From positions 2,108,001 to 2,172,000 of the forward strand of contig NZ_CP151637.1 of assembly GCF_038397755.1 (NCBI RefSeq): DNA of 64,000 bases, in the 5' to 3' direction. The DNA comes from Microbacterium sp. LWH7-1.2 (lineage in GTDB: Bacteria; Actinomycetota; Actinomycetes; Actinomycetales; Microbacteriaceae). Positions 16,897 through 25,188 of this stretch are shown piece after piece. Both the position numbers and the translations under genes were made by a program. Each line of letters begins with the position of its first letter. Position 1 is the stretch's first letter. A model generated the notes under the pieces. It saw only the letters and a program-made list of their open reading frames with translations, ran no database searches and had not been told where the DNA came from.

Positions 16897-17007
16897 TCCG
16901 GCTGTGTCACCACGCGGTCTGCGTTGCAGAGGACGCGCAGGCTTCCTCCTGGTAGCCCTCTCCCCGGGGTACGGGCACAGCTCTCTTGCGCTACGAACAC
17001 ACCTCTC

Positions 17008-18879
17008 CTACATGTGCGCGCTCTCGTCTCGGTGTGCGCTCCGTCCGCCACCCCTGGCGTGCCCCGCGAGGTGCGACCCTTCGGGGATCCACGCGCCCGG
17101 GGTCCCGGGTCTCGGCGGAAGATCCGGTGGTTGCCGCCACTCGGCGCGGTCGGGTGGTCGGGGTGGATCCCACGCCCAGCTCCACGCCGACTTGGAGCCG
17201 AGCACGATCGGGCTGCCCTCGCCGGTCGGCGGGCGCAGCATGAACGGCCCTCTCCCGTCTCGGGTGATGCGCCACCCGGTGTTGTGCAGCTTCATATGGT
17301 GGAACCTGCAGAGCAGCACGCCCCGATCGACGTTCGTCTCCCCGCCCTCAGCGAAGTGGTCGCAGTGATGCGCTTCGCAATATGACGGAGGCCGGTCGCA
17401 GCCCGGCCACACACAGCCGCCGTCGCGGACGGCGAGCGCGAGTCGCTGCGCGGCGGAGTACATGCGGGCTTCACGCCCGAGGTCGAACGGGTTGCCCTCG
17501 GGATCGACGATGACCTCGACCAACCCGTTCGCGCATGTATTGCGGTCGATCACCGAACCGGGCAGCGCGCATCCGCCGTCCATGTCGTGTCCGACCGCGA
17601 CAAGTCGACCGAAGGCATCACGGGGTCCGGCGTCCTTGACGACGACCATCCGCACACCTGGCTGCCGGGATCCGAACACACGCTTCGTCTCGGCGAGCGC
17701 GCCGGCGCGAGTCATGTCCATCAGCAGGTCATACGCGAGCTGGTCGTTCGTGCGCGGGTCGTCGATGAGGCTCTCCGCGGCCGCACGCTCTTCGTCGGTC
17801 ATGAAGCGAGGTCCACCGCGGCGTGGGCGCAGTCCCGCGGCGAGCATGGACCGCACGAACGCCCCCATCTCATCGTCGAAGGCGATCGTGCCGCGTTCCT
17901 GGCCATCCGGGTCGACCCACATCCGGAATCCGCGATTCTCGAACCGCCGACCGTAACGCTCCTCGGCCCCGACCGGGTCGAGCATGTCCCGCATGGTCCG
18001 CGCGCGCTTCGCCAGCTCCTCCACCGGCAGCCGTGACGCCTCCGCCGCGAGCGCTTCCGCCGCCAGCGTCCACGCCTCACGCACCATCGCTTCGCGCACG
18101 GTCTGTTCAGCCGGGTCCACCGGCGGGAACAGCATCGACGCCGCCCCCGGATCCCCGTCGTCGCCGGGCGCATCAGCCCCACCCGGGCCCGCAGCACCAC
18201 CCGGGCCAGACTCGCCCGGCGTGTCGATCGCGCCAGGCACGGCACCGCGCTCAGCGGTCGCCACCCGGGGCTCACCCAGCCCCCGTCGGATCGCGTCATG
18301 CTGTGCCGTCGTCAGCCGCCCATCGAGCAGTCCCCGCCGCAGCGGCTCGTCCCACGCCACCACCCGCACCGGCGTCTTCTCATCCGGCGTGCCACCGCCG
18401 ACCTCGTCGTCAGCACCGGCCCCCGGATGTCCATCACCCGAGCCGCTGCCGACCCCGTCGGCACCGAACCCCGGCAGCCCGTCAGGCACCCCCGCAACCT
18501 CGCCACCCGGCGCGACCGCGGGAGGCGCAGCATCCGTTCCCTCCACGAGCGACTTGCCGACGCGCACCTGGCGCACGGCGTCGGCCCTCGTGCCGCCGGT
18601 GATCGACTGGATCAGCTTCTCGGGCGTGGAGAACCCCTGCCCCGCGGCGAGTCCGCCCTGACCGCGGTCTCGCGAGGAGCGCGTGGCCGCGACCCCGGCG
18701 AGCACCGCCTGCAACCGGTCGGCGTCGTTCGCGATCGCGCCGACCTCGGCGAGGACCTCGAGCACCGACGAATCACTCAGCCGCGCCGCGCTCGACGGGA
18801 GCGCCTCAGCATCGACATCCAGCTCCGACCATGCCGCGAGCCGGTCGAGCCGGCCCCGCAGATCGGTGAGGATGTTCAT
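17008..18879 (-). CDS. DUF222-HNH endonuclease-like protein
   Basis: A 623-residue protein. The N-terminal half has the DUF222 pattern (VLEVLAEVGAIANDADRLQA and LIQSITGGTRADAVRQVRVG), interrupted by a low-complexity Gly/Asp-rich insert near residues 120-260. The C-terminal part holds an HNH nuclease motif with four metal-binding-type cysteines/histidines: GGCVWPGCDRPPSYCEAHH, then HHMKLHN. Such genes occur in many copies in actinobacterial genomes, and they are sometimes linked to mobile elements, but their role is not known. Nothing nearby indicates a self-splicing element or phage. Confidence 0.9.
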   Translation of the reverse strand: MNILTDLRGRLDRLAAWSELDVDAEALPSSAARLSDSSVLEVLAEVGAIANDADRLQAVLAGVAATRSSRDRGQGGLAAGQGFSTPEKLIQSITGGTRADAVRQVRVGKSLVEGTDAAPPAVAPGGEVAGVPDGLPGFGADGVGSGSGDGHPGAGADDEVGGGTPDEKTPVRVVAWDEPLRRGLLDGRLTTAQHDAIRRGLGEPRVATAERGAVPGAIDTPGESGPGGAAGPGGADAPGDDGDPGAASMLFPPVDPAEQTVREAMVREAWTLAAEALAAEASRLPVEELAKRARTMRDMLDPVGAEERYGRRFENRGFRMWVDPDGQERGTIAFDDEMGAFVRSMLAAGLRPRRGGPRFMTDEERAAAESLIDDPRTNDQLAYDLLMDMTRAGALAETKRVFGSRQPGVRMVVVKDAGPRDAFGRLVAVGHDMDGGCALPGSVIDRNTCANGLVEVIVDPEGNPFDLGREARMYSAAQRLALAVRDGGCVWPGCDRPPSYCEAHHCDHFAEGGETNVDRGVLLCRFHHMKLHNTGWRITRDGRGPFMLRPPTGEGSPIVLGSKSAWSWAWDPPRPPDRAEWRQPPDLPPRPGTPGAWIPEGSHLAGHARGGGRSAHRDESAHM

Positions 18880-19043
18880 ATCTGAAGCATCTCACCCACC
18901 TCCGACATTCGAATCTCTGTTCGCATATGCCGGACCCGAATGCCCCACCGCACCCGCGGCTTCACACTCGAACTCTCCCCGCTCTCAGCCGCACGCGACA
19001 TTCCCCCTATATAGAGAGGAACGGATGCCGCGCCCCCGCCGCC

Positions 19044-19784
19044 TCACCAGATCAGCAGCGCCGCCCCGACCGCGTTGAAGACGACGTGCGCCGTCAAGGC
19101 CCCGGCGAGCCTCCCGGTCAGCAGCGTCAGCACGCCGCATCCCAGCCCCACCGCCACGGTGCCGAGAAGCAGCCCGACCGGCACGAACGGTCCTGCTGCA
19201 AGTGCGTGCAGTCCCGCGAACAGCGCCGTCGAGAACAGCACGGCGACCGCACCGGCGACCCACCGCCCCGCCCCCGCGAGCGCATCGCCCAACGCGCGCT
19301 GGAGCAATCCCCGGAAGAACAGCTCCTCTACTAAGGGGGTGACGAGCACGGCGCCTGCGAGGGCGAGGAACGTCGCAGCCATCACGCCCGAGTCATCCGC
19401 GGCGAACCCGCCTCCCAGGCCACCGGCGGAGGGCGCGACGAGCTCCACGAGCGCTCGCGCGATGAGCCCGACGCCCAGTCCAGCGACGACGTCGATCCAC
19501 GAGAACCCGCGCAGCCCGGTGGCCACCGTGAATCGCTCCTGTGTCACCCGCACGGCTACGATGACAGCGCCCAGCAGCGGAGCCGACAGCAGCACCAGGT
19601 CCACGAGCGCGACCAGGACGAGCGGCCAGCCCGCGATCGCCGTGCGCATCGACGGCAGCCAGAGGATCATCGCCGCGGCGAGCAGCGCGCCGACGGCGGC
19701 GACCGCGAGGGCCACCCACGGATGCTGCCACGCGCGCCGGCGGCCCGGCGCATCTGCCGACACATCGGCCCCGTCGTTCACCAC
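19044..19784 (-). CDS. CPBP-family intramembrane metalloprotease (first copy)
   Basis: A 246-residue membrane protein with about seven hydrophobic helices. The CPBP (Abi/CAAX-type) catalytic motifs are present in order: EELFFRG (paired glutamates and arginine), FAGLH (first conserved histidine) and AHVVFN near the C-terminus. The family cleaves peptides inside the membrane; members process prenylated proteins, bacteriocin precursors or signalling peptides. It is downstream of a small LPxTG protein gene, with another CPBP gene on that gene's other side. A link to processing of that surface protein is speculation. Confidence 0.9.
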   Translation of the reverse strand: MVNDGADVSADAPGRRRAWQHPWVALAVAAVGALLAAAMILWLPSMRTAIAGWPLVLVALVDLVLLSAPLLGAVIVAVRVTQERFTVATGLRGFSWIDVVAGLGVGLIARALVELVAPSAGGLGGGFAADDSGVMAATFLALAGAVLVTPLVEELFFRGLLQRALGDALAGAGRWVAGAVAVLFSTALFAGLHALAAGPFVPVGLLLGTVAVGLGCGVLTLLTGRLAGALTAHVVFNAVGAALLIW

Positions 19785-19810
19785 CGCACCCCCGAAGCTC
19801 GCCGGATAAG

Positions 19811-19844
19811 ACGAAGACCCCGGGCCGGAGCCCGGGGTCTTCGT
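19811..19844 (-). terminator. Terminator after the LPxTG protein gene
   Basis: A perfect 14-bp stem (19811-19824 with 19831-19844, arm ACGAAGACCCCGGG) with a six-base loop. It lies 11 bases beyond the LPxTG gene stop on the minus strand and 26 bases before the CPBP gene start. It should separate the two genes transcriptionally. Confidence 0.85.
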
Positions 19845-19855
19845 GATGTCGTAGG

Positions 19856-20377
19856 TCAGCGGTTGGCAGCCGCGCGACGACGGGCGACCGCAGCCGCGAC
19901 GGCGATGCCGCCGAGGCCGATGGCGCCGACGCCGAGCCAGATCATTGCCCCCGGAACCTCGCCACCCGTGGCGGGCAGCTGGCCCGAGCCACCGGCAGCG
20001 GCCGTCCCGACGGTGAGCGTCTGGGTGGCGACCACGTTGCCCTCGCCGTCCGTGGCCGTGACCACGTAGGTGCCGGTCTGGCTGGCCGTGAACTGGACCG
20101 AGGCCGAGCCGTTTACGACCTGCTTCTCGACTCCGCCGCTACCCGCGGCGTGGACCAGCGAGGCGAGCGTGACGCCCTGGCCGGGGGTGACGGTGATGCG
20201 GATGAAGGGAACGTTCAGGTTGTTGAACGTGATGGTGATGGTCTGTCCCACGGCAGGCGTGGTGTCGCTCACGACAACCGTCGGAGGGTCAGGGGTGTAG
20301 TCGGCGGATGCCGCACCGGCGCCGCCGAGAACCAGCAGGCCGGCGACAGCAATCGCGGCGAAAGTCTTCTTGAACAT
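19856..20377 (-). CDS. Small secreted LPxTG-anchored surface protein
   Basis: The ATG at 20377 follows GGGAGA and gives 173 residues. A Sec signal peptide (MFKKTFAAIAVAGLLVLGGAG, cleavage near ASA-DY) is followed by a domain of about 110 residues with Ig-like beta-strand spacing (VGQTITITF, GTYVVTATD). Then come LPATGG, a hydrophobic helix and RRRAAANR. This is a complete sortase signal, so the protein should be covalently linked to the cell wall. No sortase gene lies in the window. Four copies of a TGTCCCCC palindrome stand upstream and suggest tight regulation. Confidence 0.93.
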   Translation of the reverse strand: MFKKTFAAIAVAGLLVLGGAGAASADYTPDPPTVVVSDTTPAVGQTITITFNNLNVPFIRITVTPGQGVTLASLVHAAGSGGVEKQVVNGSASVQFTASQTGTYVVTATDGEGNVVATQTLTVGTAAAGGSGQLPATGGEVPGAMIWLGVGAIGLGGIAVAAAVARRRAAANR

Positions 20378-20529
20378 GGCAGAGATCTCCCGAGTTATTT
20401 GCACGTCATCGGCTGGGGGGATTTGTGTCGGGCAAGCACTCCCCGGTTGCCCGACGCGTGCCACGCTATCGCATTCTGAGAGTTCAGTGAGAGGCCCAGG
20501 GTTTCCAGAAAGTAACAAATTGTCGTCCG

Positions 20530-20665
20530 TGTCCCCCGAATGGAGGACAAAAACCGAAATGCCTGTCCCCCATATGGGGGACAGAACCATTCGACATGCA
20601 CCAATGCCGCCCTTTCGGGGGACAAATCAAGCGCGAGATGCGAAATGTCCCCCATTCGGGGGACA
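20530..20665. promoter_or_regulatory. Four spaced copies of a TGTCCCCC-N4-GGGGGACA palindrome
   Basis: Copies lie at 20530-20549, 20564-20583, 20605-20624 and 20646-20665. Two are perfect 20-bp palindromes outside the four-base centre (ATAT, ATTC); one has a single changed base and one is imperfect in the left half. Centres are 34, 41 and 41 bases apart, close to whole helical turns for the last two. They occupy the space between the upstream CPBP gene stop and the LPxTG gene, 153-288 bases before its start. The symmetry and spacing resemble cooperative operator sites, for example of LuxR/NarL-type regulators; the regulator is unknown. They could also be small hairpins. The rest of the 20378-20693 gap shows no gene. 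Confidence 0.7.
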
Positions 20666-20693
20666 AAGCGAGCCGCACGGAAAGCCTGAACGT

Positions 20694-21551
20694 CTAGGTC
20701 AACGCGGTCGCGAACGCCATCACAGCGACGTACGAGGCGTTGTAGACCGCGTGCACGAGCACGGCTCCCCAGAGGCGTCCGGTCAGCAGCACGAGGAGCG
20801 CGCACACCATCCCCAGAAGCGAGAGCGACACCACGCCGCTCACGTCGCCGGCAGACGAGATCCCGTGCATCAGCACGAAGAGCGCAGTCGACGCGAGCGC
20901 GGCCGCGAGCCCCGCGGCGAACTTCCCGAACGGCCGCCGCAGCACCGTGTACAGCGCGACGAGCAGCACGCCACGGAAGAAGAACTCCTCCACCACCGGC
21001 GCGACGACGACCGGCGCGACCACGTCGAACACCACCGTCGACAACGGCACCGCCCCGTCCACCTGCGTCAAGGTCGGCAGGGCAGCCGGCGTTCCGTCAA
21101 GCCCCTCGAGCCACCCCTGAGTCGTGCGCAGCAGCGCGCCGAGCACGAGCCCGTAGAGCACGTCGAGCGCGCGGATCCGCAGCAGGCCGATCGGGCGCGA
21201 CCGGGTGAAGGCCCACACGATGGGAAGGAGCATCCCGATCCAGACGATGACGGTGGCGGATGCTGCGGCCCACGGCGAATCCCACACCGCGGCGACGGCC
21301 GCCCCGAGCAGCACGCCGGCGCCGAGCGAGATGAGGGCGACCGCCAGCAGGCCTTCGCGCCACCGGTAGACCGTGCGCCCGCCGAGCCGCCAGTCCGTGC
21401 GGGCCTCATGCGCACCGCGCCGCGACCGCCGCGGAGCGGCCGCCTCGTCGACGGGCGCTTCCTCCGCGGGGACGGCCGCGGAAGCAGCCGCCGGCGGCTC
21501 CAGCGACCACAGATCGACCACGGGTGCGGCGTCGCTAGGCTGATCGGGCAC
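20694..21551 (-). CDS. CPBP-family intramembrane metalloprotease (second copy)
   Basis: A 285-residue protein starting with GTG at 21551. Residues 1-70 are a Pro/Ala-rich cytoplasmic extension, then about seven membrane helices. Catalytic motifs are EEFFFRG, FVLMHG and VHAVYN, all in the expected order. It is distinct in sequence from the CPBP protein at 19044 but has the same architecture. The two flank the LPxTG surface protein gene on the same strand. It is divergent from the tyrosine phosphatase gene, separated by 33 bases. Confidence 0.9.
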   Translation of the reverse strand: MPDQPSDAAPVVDLWSLEPPAAASAAVPAEEAPVDEAAAPRRSRRGAHEARTDWRLGGRTVYRWREGLLAVALISLGAGVLLGAAVAAVWDSPWAAASATVIVWIGMLLPIVWAFTRSRPIGLLRIRALDVLYGLVLGALLRTTQGWLEGLDGTPAALPTLTQVDGAVPLSTVVFDVVAPVVVAPVVEEFFFRGVLLVALYTVLRRPFGKFAAGLAAALASTALFVLMHGISSAGDVSGVVSLSLLGMVCALLVLLTGRLWGAVLVHAVYNASYVAVMAFATALT

Positions 21552-21584
21552 GCGCCTACGTTACCCGCCGTGTGGAGGCCCCTC

Positions 21585-22175
21585 TTGTTCGACATCCTCA
21601 CGGTGTGCACGGGCAACATCTGCCGTTCACCCCTCGCCGAGCAGCTTCTGCGCGCACGGCTCGCCGATCTCGCGCCCCACGTCTCGAGTGCCGGCACGCG
21701 GGGTCTGCCGGCCGCCCCGATGACCCCCGAGGCTGCACACATCGCCGAAGCGCTGGGCGTTCCGGCGTCCGAGACGGCCGAGCACCGGTCGCGATTCCTC
21801 ACCGAGCAGCACCTCGTGACGCCCGACCTCATCCTCGCGATGACCCGCACGCATCGCCGTGCGATCGCCGAGCTGGCGCCGTCGCGCCTGCGCTCCACGT
21901 TCACGATCCGCGAGTTCGCGCGCATCGCCGCAGCCGTGCCCGAAGACGAGATCAGAGGGGCGACGGATGCTGCCGCCTACCCCTCCGAGAAGCTCAGGGC
22001 CGCGGCATCCGTGATCGCGTCTTACCGGGGTCTCGTGCCGTCGCCGGAGGATCCCGCGGACGACGACGTCATCGACCCGTACCGTCAGCCGTGGGAGACG
22101 TACCTGCTGTCGGCCCGGCAGTTGGAGCCGGCCGTCACCGTGGTCGCGGCCACCGTGCGCACCGCACTGGCGTAA
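21585..22175 (+). CDS. Low-molecular-weight protein tyrosine phosphatase, Wzb-like
   Basis: I choose the TTG at 21585 because GGAGG lies six bases upstream; a GTG at 21570 in the same frame is the alternative. This gives 196 residues. The CX5R active site VCTGNICRSP spans residues 7-16 (C8, R14), and the general-acid aspartate fits DPYRQPWETY near the C-terminus. Family members dephosphorylate protein tyrosines, typically of the partner BY-kinase. The kinase gene follows after 72 bases, so this is the usual Wzb-Wzc pair that controls polysaccharide export and chain length. It may share regulation with the kinase gene. Confidence 0.93.
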   Translation: MFDILTVCTGNICRSPLAEQLLRARLADLAPHVSSAGTRGLPAAPMTPEAAHIAEALGVPASETAEHRSRFLTEQHLVTPDLILAMTRTHRRAIAELAPSRLRSTFTIREFARIAAAVPEDEIRGATDAAAYPSEKLRAAASVIASYRGLVPSPEDPADDDVIDPYRQPWETYLLSARQLEPAVTVVAATVRTALA

Positions 22176-22247
22176 CGCTCTCCCGGCGTCGAGCTGGCCC
22201 TGTGCAACAATTCACGGAGCACACGCCCAACCCCCACGAGAGGCGAC

Positions 22248-23921
22248 ATGGAGCTCACCGACTACATCCGGATCCTGCGCAAGAACTGGGTGATCATCGT
22301 CGTCGCCACCCTGGTAGGGATCGGGGTGGCAGCCGCATGGTCGCTCACCCGCGCCCCTCAGTACGAGGCGCAGAGCACGGTCTTCGTGTCGACCCAGTCG
22401 GGCTCGACCATCCAGGATCTGCAGCAGGGATCGAACTTCACGCAGTCCCGCGTGCAGACGTACACGAACCTCGTCAAGACCCCGATCGTGATGAACCCGG
22501 TGATCGCCGAGCTCGGACTCGGCTCCACCGCAGAAGAGCTCTCCGCCACGGTCGACGCGACCGCTGCTCTCAACACGACCCTCATCACGATCACGGTGAC
22601 CAGCACTGATCCGGTGAAAGCGGCCGACGTCGCGAACGCCCTCGGCGCGTCGCTCAAGTCCGTCGTCGAGCGGCTCGAGACGCCGAACGGCACCGACACG
22701 AGCCCGGTGCGCGTCGAGCGCGTGAAAGACGCGCTGCCGCCGCTCAAGCCGTCGAGCCCGAACGTTCCGCTCAACCTCGCGCTGGGCGCGCTGGTGGGTC
22801 TCGCGCTCGGCATCGGCGTGGCCGTGCTGCGCGCCGTACTCGACACGCGCATCCGCACGCCGCGGGACGTGGAGCAGGTCACCGACCGCCCGCTCCTCGG
22901 CGCGATCGCCTTCGATCCGAAGGCGAAGGAGCGCCCGCTCATCGTGCACGCCGACCCGCTCAGCCCGCGCGCCGAGTCGTTCCGCGCGATGCGCACGAAC
23001 CTGCAGTTCCTCGACACCGACGGGCACGCGTCGTACGTGATCACCTCGAGCGTGCCGAGCGAGGGCAAGTCGACCACGACCATCAACCTGGCCATCGCAC
23101 TGGCCGATGCCGGCAAGCGCGTCGCGCTGCTCGACACCGACCTGCGCAAGCCGAAGGTGGCCGAGTACCTCGGCATCGAGGGGGGCGCGGGCCTCACCGA
23201 CGTGCTCATCGGCCGCGCGCGCCTTGCCGACGTCATGCTGCCCTGGGGCAACCGCAGCCTCTACGTGCTGCCCGCGGGCAAGATCCCGCCGAACCCCAGC
23301 GAGCTGCTGGGCTCGAAGAGCATGCACCAGCTGCTCGAGGTGCTCGAGCGCGACTTCGACGTCGTCCTGTGCGACGCTCCTCCCCTGCTTCCCGTGACGG
23401 ATGCTGCGATCCTGGCGAACGCGACCAGCGGGGCGATCCTCGTGGTGCGCGCCGGTCACACCAACCGCCACCAGCTCACGGGCGCGGTCGAGGCGCTGAA
23501 CGTCGCCGGCGCGCGCATCGCCGGTGTGGCGATGACGATGGTGCCGACGCGCGGCCCGGACTCGTACGCCTACGGCTACGGGTACGGCTACGGCGCGTAC
23601 GGGTACGTCGCCGACGCCCCGGCCCCGAAGAAGGCCAAGCAGGCCAAGAAGGCCAAGCAGGCACCGCCGAAGGCACCGGTCGTTGAGCGAGCGAGGAACG
23701 AGCGAGTCGAAACGCCCCACGCCCCGGCACAACCGGTCGTTGAGCGAGCGAGGAACGAGCGAGTCGAAACGCCCCGGGTCTCCGCGGTGCGCTCGATCCC
23801 GGCAGCCGACCAGGCCGGTCAGCCTCAGGCCGCCCCCGACCCGAAGCTGACGATCGACGACATCGTCCGGCAGGCGGGCGGGTCGTCGCCCACACCCGGC
23901 CGCAACGACCCCCTCCCCTGA
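22248..23921 (+). CDS. Polysaccharide chain-length determinant fused to BY-kinase, Wzc-like
   Basis: A 557-residue inner-membrane protein. Residues 1-200 are a Wzz domain with helices near 15-33 and 183-203. The kinase domain has Walker A SSVPSEGKSTTTIN (about 265-278), Walker A' LLDTDLRKPKV and Walker B VVLCDAPPLL. A tyrosine-rich tail (SYAYGYGYGYGAYGYV, about 442-457) is the expected autophosphorylation cluster. After it the tail contains two in-frame copies of the dispersed DNA repeat, each read as VVERARNERVETP (about residues 478-489 and 497-508). Fused Wzz-kinase in one chain is common in actinobacteria. It sets polymer length together with the phosphatase upstream. Confidence 0.95.
   Translation: MELTDYIRILRKNWVIIVVATLVGIGVAAAWSLTRAPQYEAQSTVFVSTQSGSTIQDLQQGSNFTQSRVQTYTNLVKTPIVMNPVIAELGLGSTAEELSATVDATAALNTTLITITVTSTDPVKAADVANALGASLKSVVERLETPNGTDTSPVRVERVKDALPPLKPSSPNVPLNLALGALVGLALGIGVAVLRAVLDTRIRTPRDVEQVTDRPLLGAIAFDPKAKERPLIVHADPLSPRAESFRAMRTNLQFLDTDGHASYVITSSVPSEGKSTTTINLAIALADAGKRVALLDTDLRKPKVAEYLGIEGGAGLTDVLIGRARLADVMLPWGNRSLYVLPAGKIPPNPSELLGSKSMHQLLEVLERDFDVVLCDAPPLLPVTDAAILANATSGAILVVRAGHTNRHQLTGAVEALNVAGARIAGVAMTMVPTRGPDSYAYGYGYGYGAYGYVADAPAPKKAKQAKKAKQAPPKAPVVERARNERVETPHAPAQPVVERARNERVETPRVSAVRSIPAADQAGQPQAAPDPKLTIDDIVRQAGGSSPTPGRNDPLP
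23681..23771 (+). repeat. Two type-B repeats inside the Wzc-like coding sequence
   Basis: Copies of the 34-bp repeat (CGTTGAGCG, core AGCGAGGAACGAGCG, AGTCGAAACG) lie at 23681-23714 and 23738-23771. They are identical to intergenic copies elsewhere. Both are in the one frame that has no stop and encode VVERARNERVETP. Confidence 0.97.
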
Positions 23922-23935
23922 CCCGGAGGCACGTC

Positions 23936-24817
23936 ATGCAACGTCTGGGCGCCGCGAGATGGGTCGCGGTCGCGGGAATCGCCGTGCTCCTCGCCGCCGT
24001 CGCCGTGCTCGTCTTCGCCGCGCTCCAGCACGCGAGGCCGGAGGTCGCGAGGGGTAGCGCGGAGCCTGTCCCGACGTTCACCCTCGGTGTGCAGACCCCG
24101 ACGCCCACCCCGACACCCACCGAGGCCGCCCCGAGCCTCGAGCAGACCCGCCTGCTCGCGCTCGGCTCCGAGGCGTGGTGGCGCGCCACGGCCGGCTCGT
24201 GCACCGGCCCCGCGCCGCTGATCGAGCGCTCGGACGACCAGGGCGCGACCTGGACCAACGTGACACCCGTCTACCGCGGCATCGCCCAGGTGCAGACGCT
24301 CGAGGCCTTCTCGGCCCGCGACGCCGAGATCGTCGCCGGGATGGCCGGCTGCGAGCCGCAGGCGCTGCGCACGTACACGCGCGGAGAGTTCTGGGACTCC
24401 TACCCCGACGTGCTCGCGGCATCGCGCTACGTCGACCCGAGCGACCCCGGCGCCGTCCACCTCCCGTCCGGCCCGGTGCCCGCGCCGTGCCCCGCCGCGT
24501 TCGGTCTGCACGCTGTCGGCGACGTGATCGCGCTGACCTGCGACGACCGCGCGTGGTCGTGGTCCGCCGGCGAGTGGGTCGCGCTGCCGCCCGAGAACGC
24601 ACTGGCGGTGACGGTCGACGGGTCAGACGTCCTCGTCGCTCATCGTGCCGAAGACTGCGCGGGTGTGGCGATCGCGCGTGTGGCCGCCGCCGCTCCCGAT
24701 GTCGCATCGCCGGTGGGCTGCGCGGAGGGAACGGATGCTGCCGCCCCGGTCGCGATTGCGGCTCGGGGTGATGGCGTCGTGGTGTGGACGGGCGACGCGC
24801 TCGTCGGCATCCCGTGA
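23936..24817 (+). CDS. Membrane-anchored extracytoplasmic protein, function unknown
   Basis: A 293-residue protein starting at an ATG after CGGAGG, 14 bases downstream of the Wzc-like gene and probably co-transcribed. One N-terminal helix (residues 9-31) anchors or exports it. [11 protein letters not shown] linker follows, then a domain with SDDQGATWTNVTP, which looks like a BNR/Asp-box of beta-propeller enzymes, and four or more cysteines that could form disulfides. Only one clear Asp-box is visible, so a sialidase activity is not supported. It may be an outer component of the polysaccharide system; I do not assign a function. Confidence 0.75.
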   Translation: MQRLGAARWVAVAGIAVLLAAVAVLVFAALQHARPEVARGSAEPVPTFTLGVQTPTPTPTPTEAAPSLEQTRLLALGSEAWWRATAGSCTGPAPLIERSDDQGATWTNVTPVYRGIAQVQTLEAFSARDAEIVAGMAGCEPQALRTYTRGEFWDSYPDVLAASRYVDPSDPGAVHLPSGPVPAPCPAAFGLHAVGDVIALTCDDRAWSWSAGEWVALPPENALAVTVDGSDVLVAHRAEDCAGVAIARVAAAAPDVASPVGCAEGTDAAAPVAIAARGDGVVVWTGDALVGIP

Positions 24818-24917
24818 CTTCTCACCCGCTCCCCCGCTTCCCGCTCGTTGAGCGAGCGAGGAACGAGCGAGTCGAAACGCCCCGGGCTGGCGAGTAACGC
24901 CGGCGCCCGCATTGCCC

Positions 24918-24990
24918 TTGACGTAGGCGGCGTCGGCGAGGAACATGTCTCGCGTCCGGCACACTGGGGCTGCCGGACGGGGCCGTCCGG
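24918..24990 (+). promoter_or_regulatory. Candidate promoter and switching 5' hairpins of a small transcript
   Basis: TTGACG (24918-24923) and GAACAT (24941-24946) with a 17-base spacer form a possible promoter; the -10 is weak. The transcript would begin near a hairpin GTCCGGCA (24954-24961) with TGCCGGAC (24971-24978). A second hairpin, CCGGACG (24973-24979) with CGTCCGG (24984-24990), uses part of the same arm, so the two cannot form together. This is the layout of an attenuator or riboswitch, but no known class is recognised. Confidence 0.4.
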
Positions 24991-25031
24991 TTTGCGCTCA
25001 CCCGAGGCGCAGGACAGGAGCCGAGGTCGAT

Positions 25032-25133
25032 ATGCCGAGACAGCGACACCGCATGCGAGTCGCGCTGAGCGCCGTGGGCATTGCCCCGCTCAGGGGGACG
25101 GGCGCGAGCCTCCTGGCGATCGCCCTCGAGTAG
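25032..25133 (+). CDS. Candidate 33-residue small protein
   Basis: The ORF reads MPRQRHRMRVALSAVGIAPL and then RGTGASLLAIALE, a basic N-terminus followed by a moderately hydrophobic segment. CAGGAG lies 12 bases upstream, slightly far for a ribosome site. A predicted terminator begins 16 bases after the stop, and a possible promoter and 5' hairpins precede it, so a small stand-alone transcript is plausible. No family is recognised. It could be a small membrane peptide, a leader, or not translated at all. Confidence 0.35.
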   Translation: MPRQRHRMRVALSAVGIAPLRGTGASLLAIALE

Positions 25134-25149
25134 CAGGCCCAGACCGAGT

Positions 25150-25188
25150 CCGCCGCGACTTCCCGAGAGCCGCGGCGGGCTCCCTTTT
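25150..25188 (+). terminator. Rho-independent terminator of the small transcript
   Basis: CCGCCGCG (25150-25157) pairs with CGCGGCGG (25171-25178) around a 13-base loop, followed by CTCCCTTTTT. The run of five T is one of the clearest terminator tails in the window. Confidence 0.75.

Noticed and set aside
24952..25030. Known riboswitch classes (c-di-GMP, c-di-AMP, SAM, cobalamin)
   Set aside because: Conserved core sequences of these classes were not found; only generic alternative hairpins are present.
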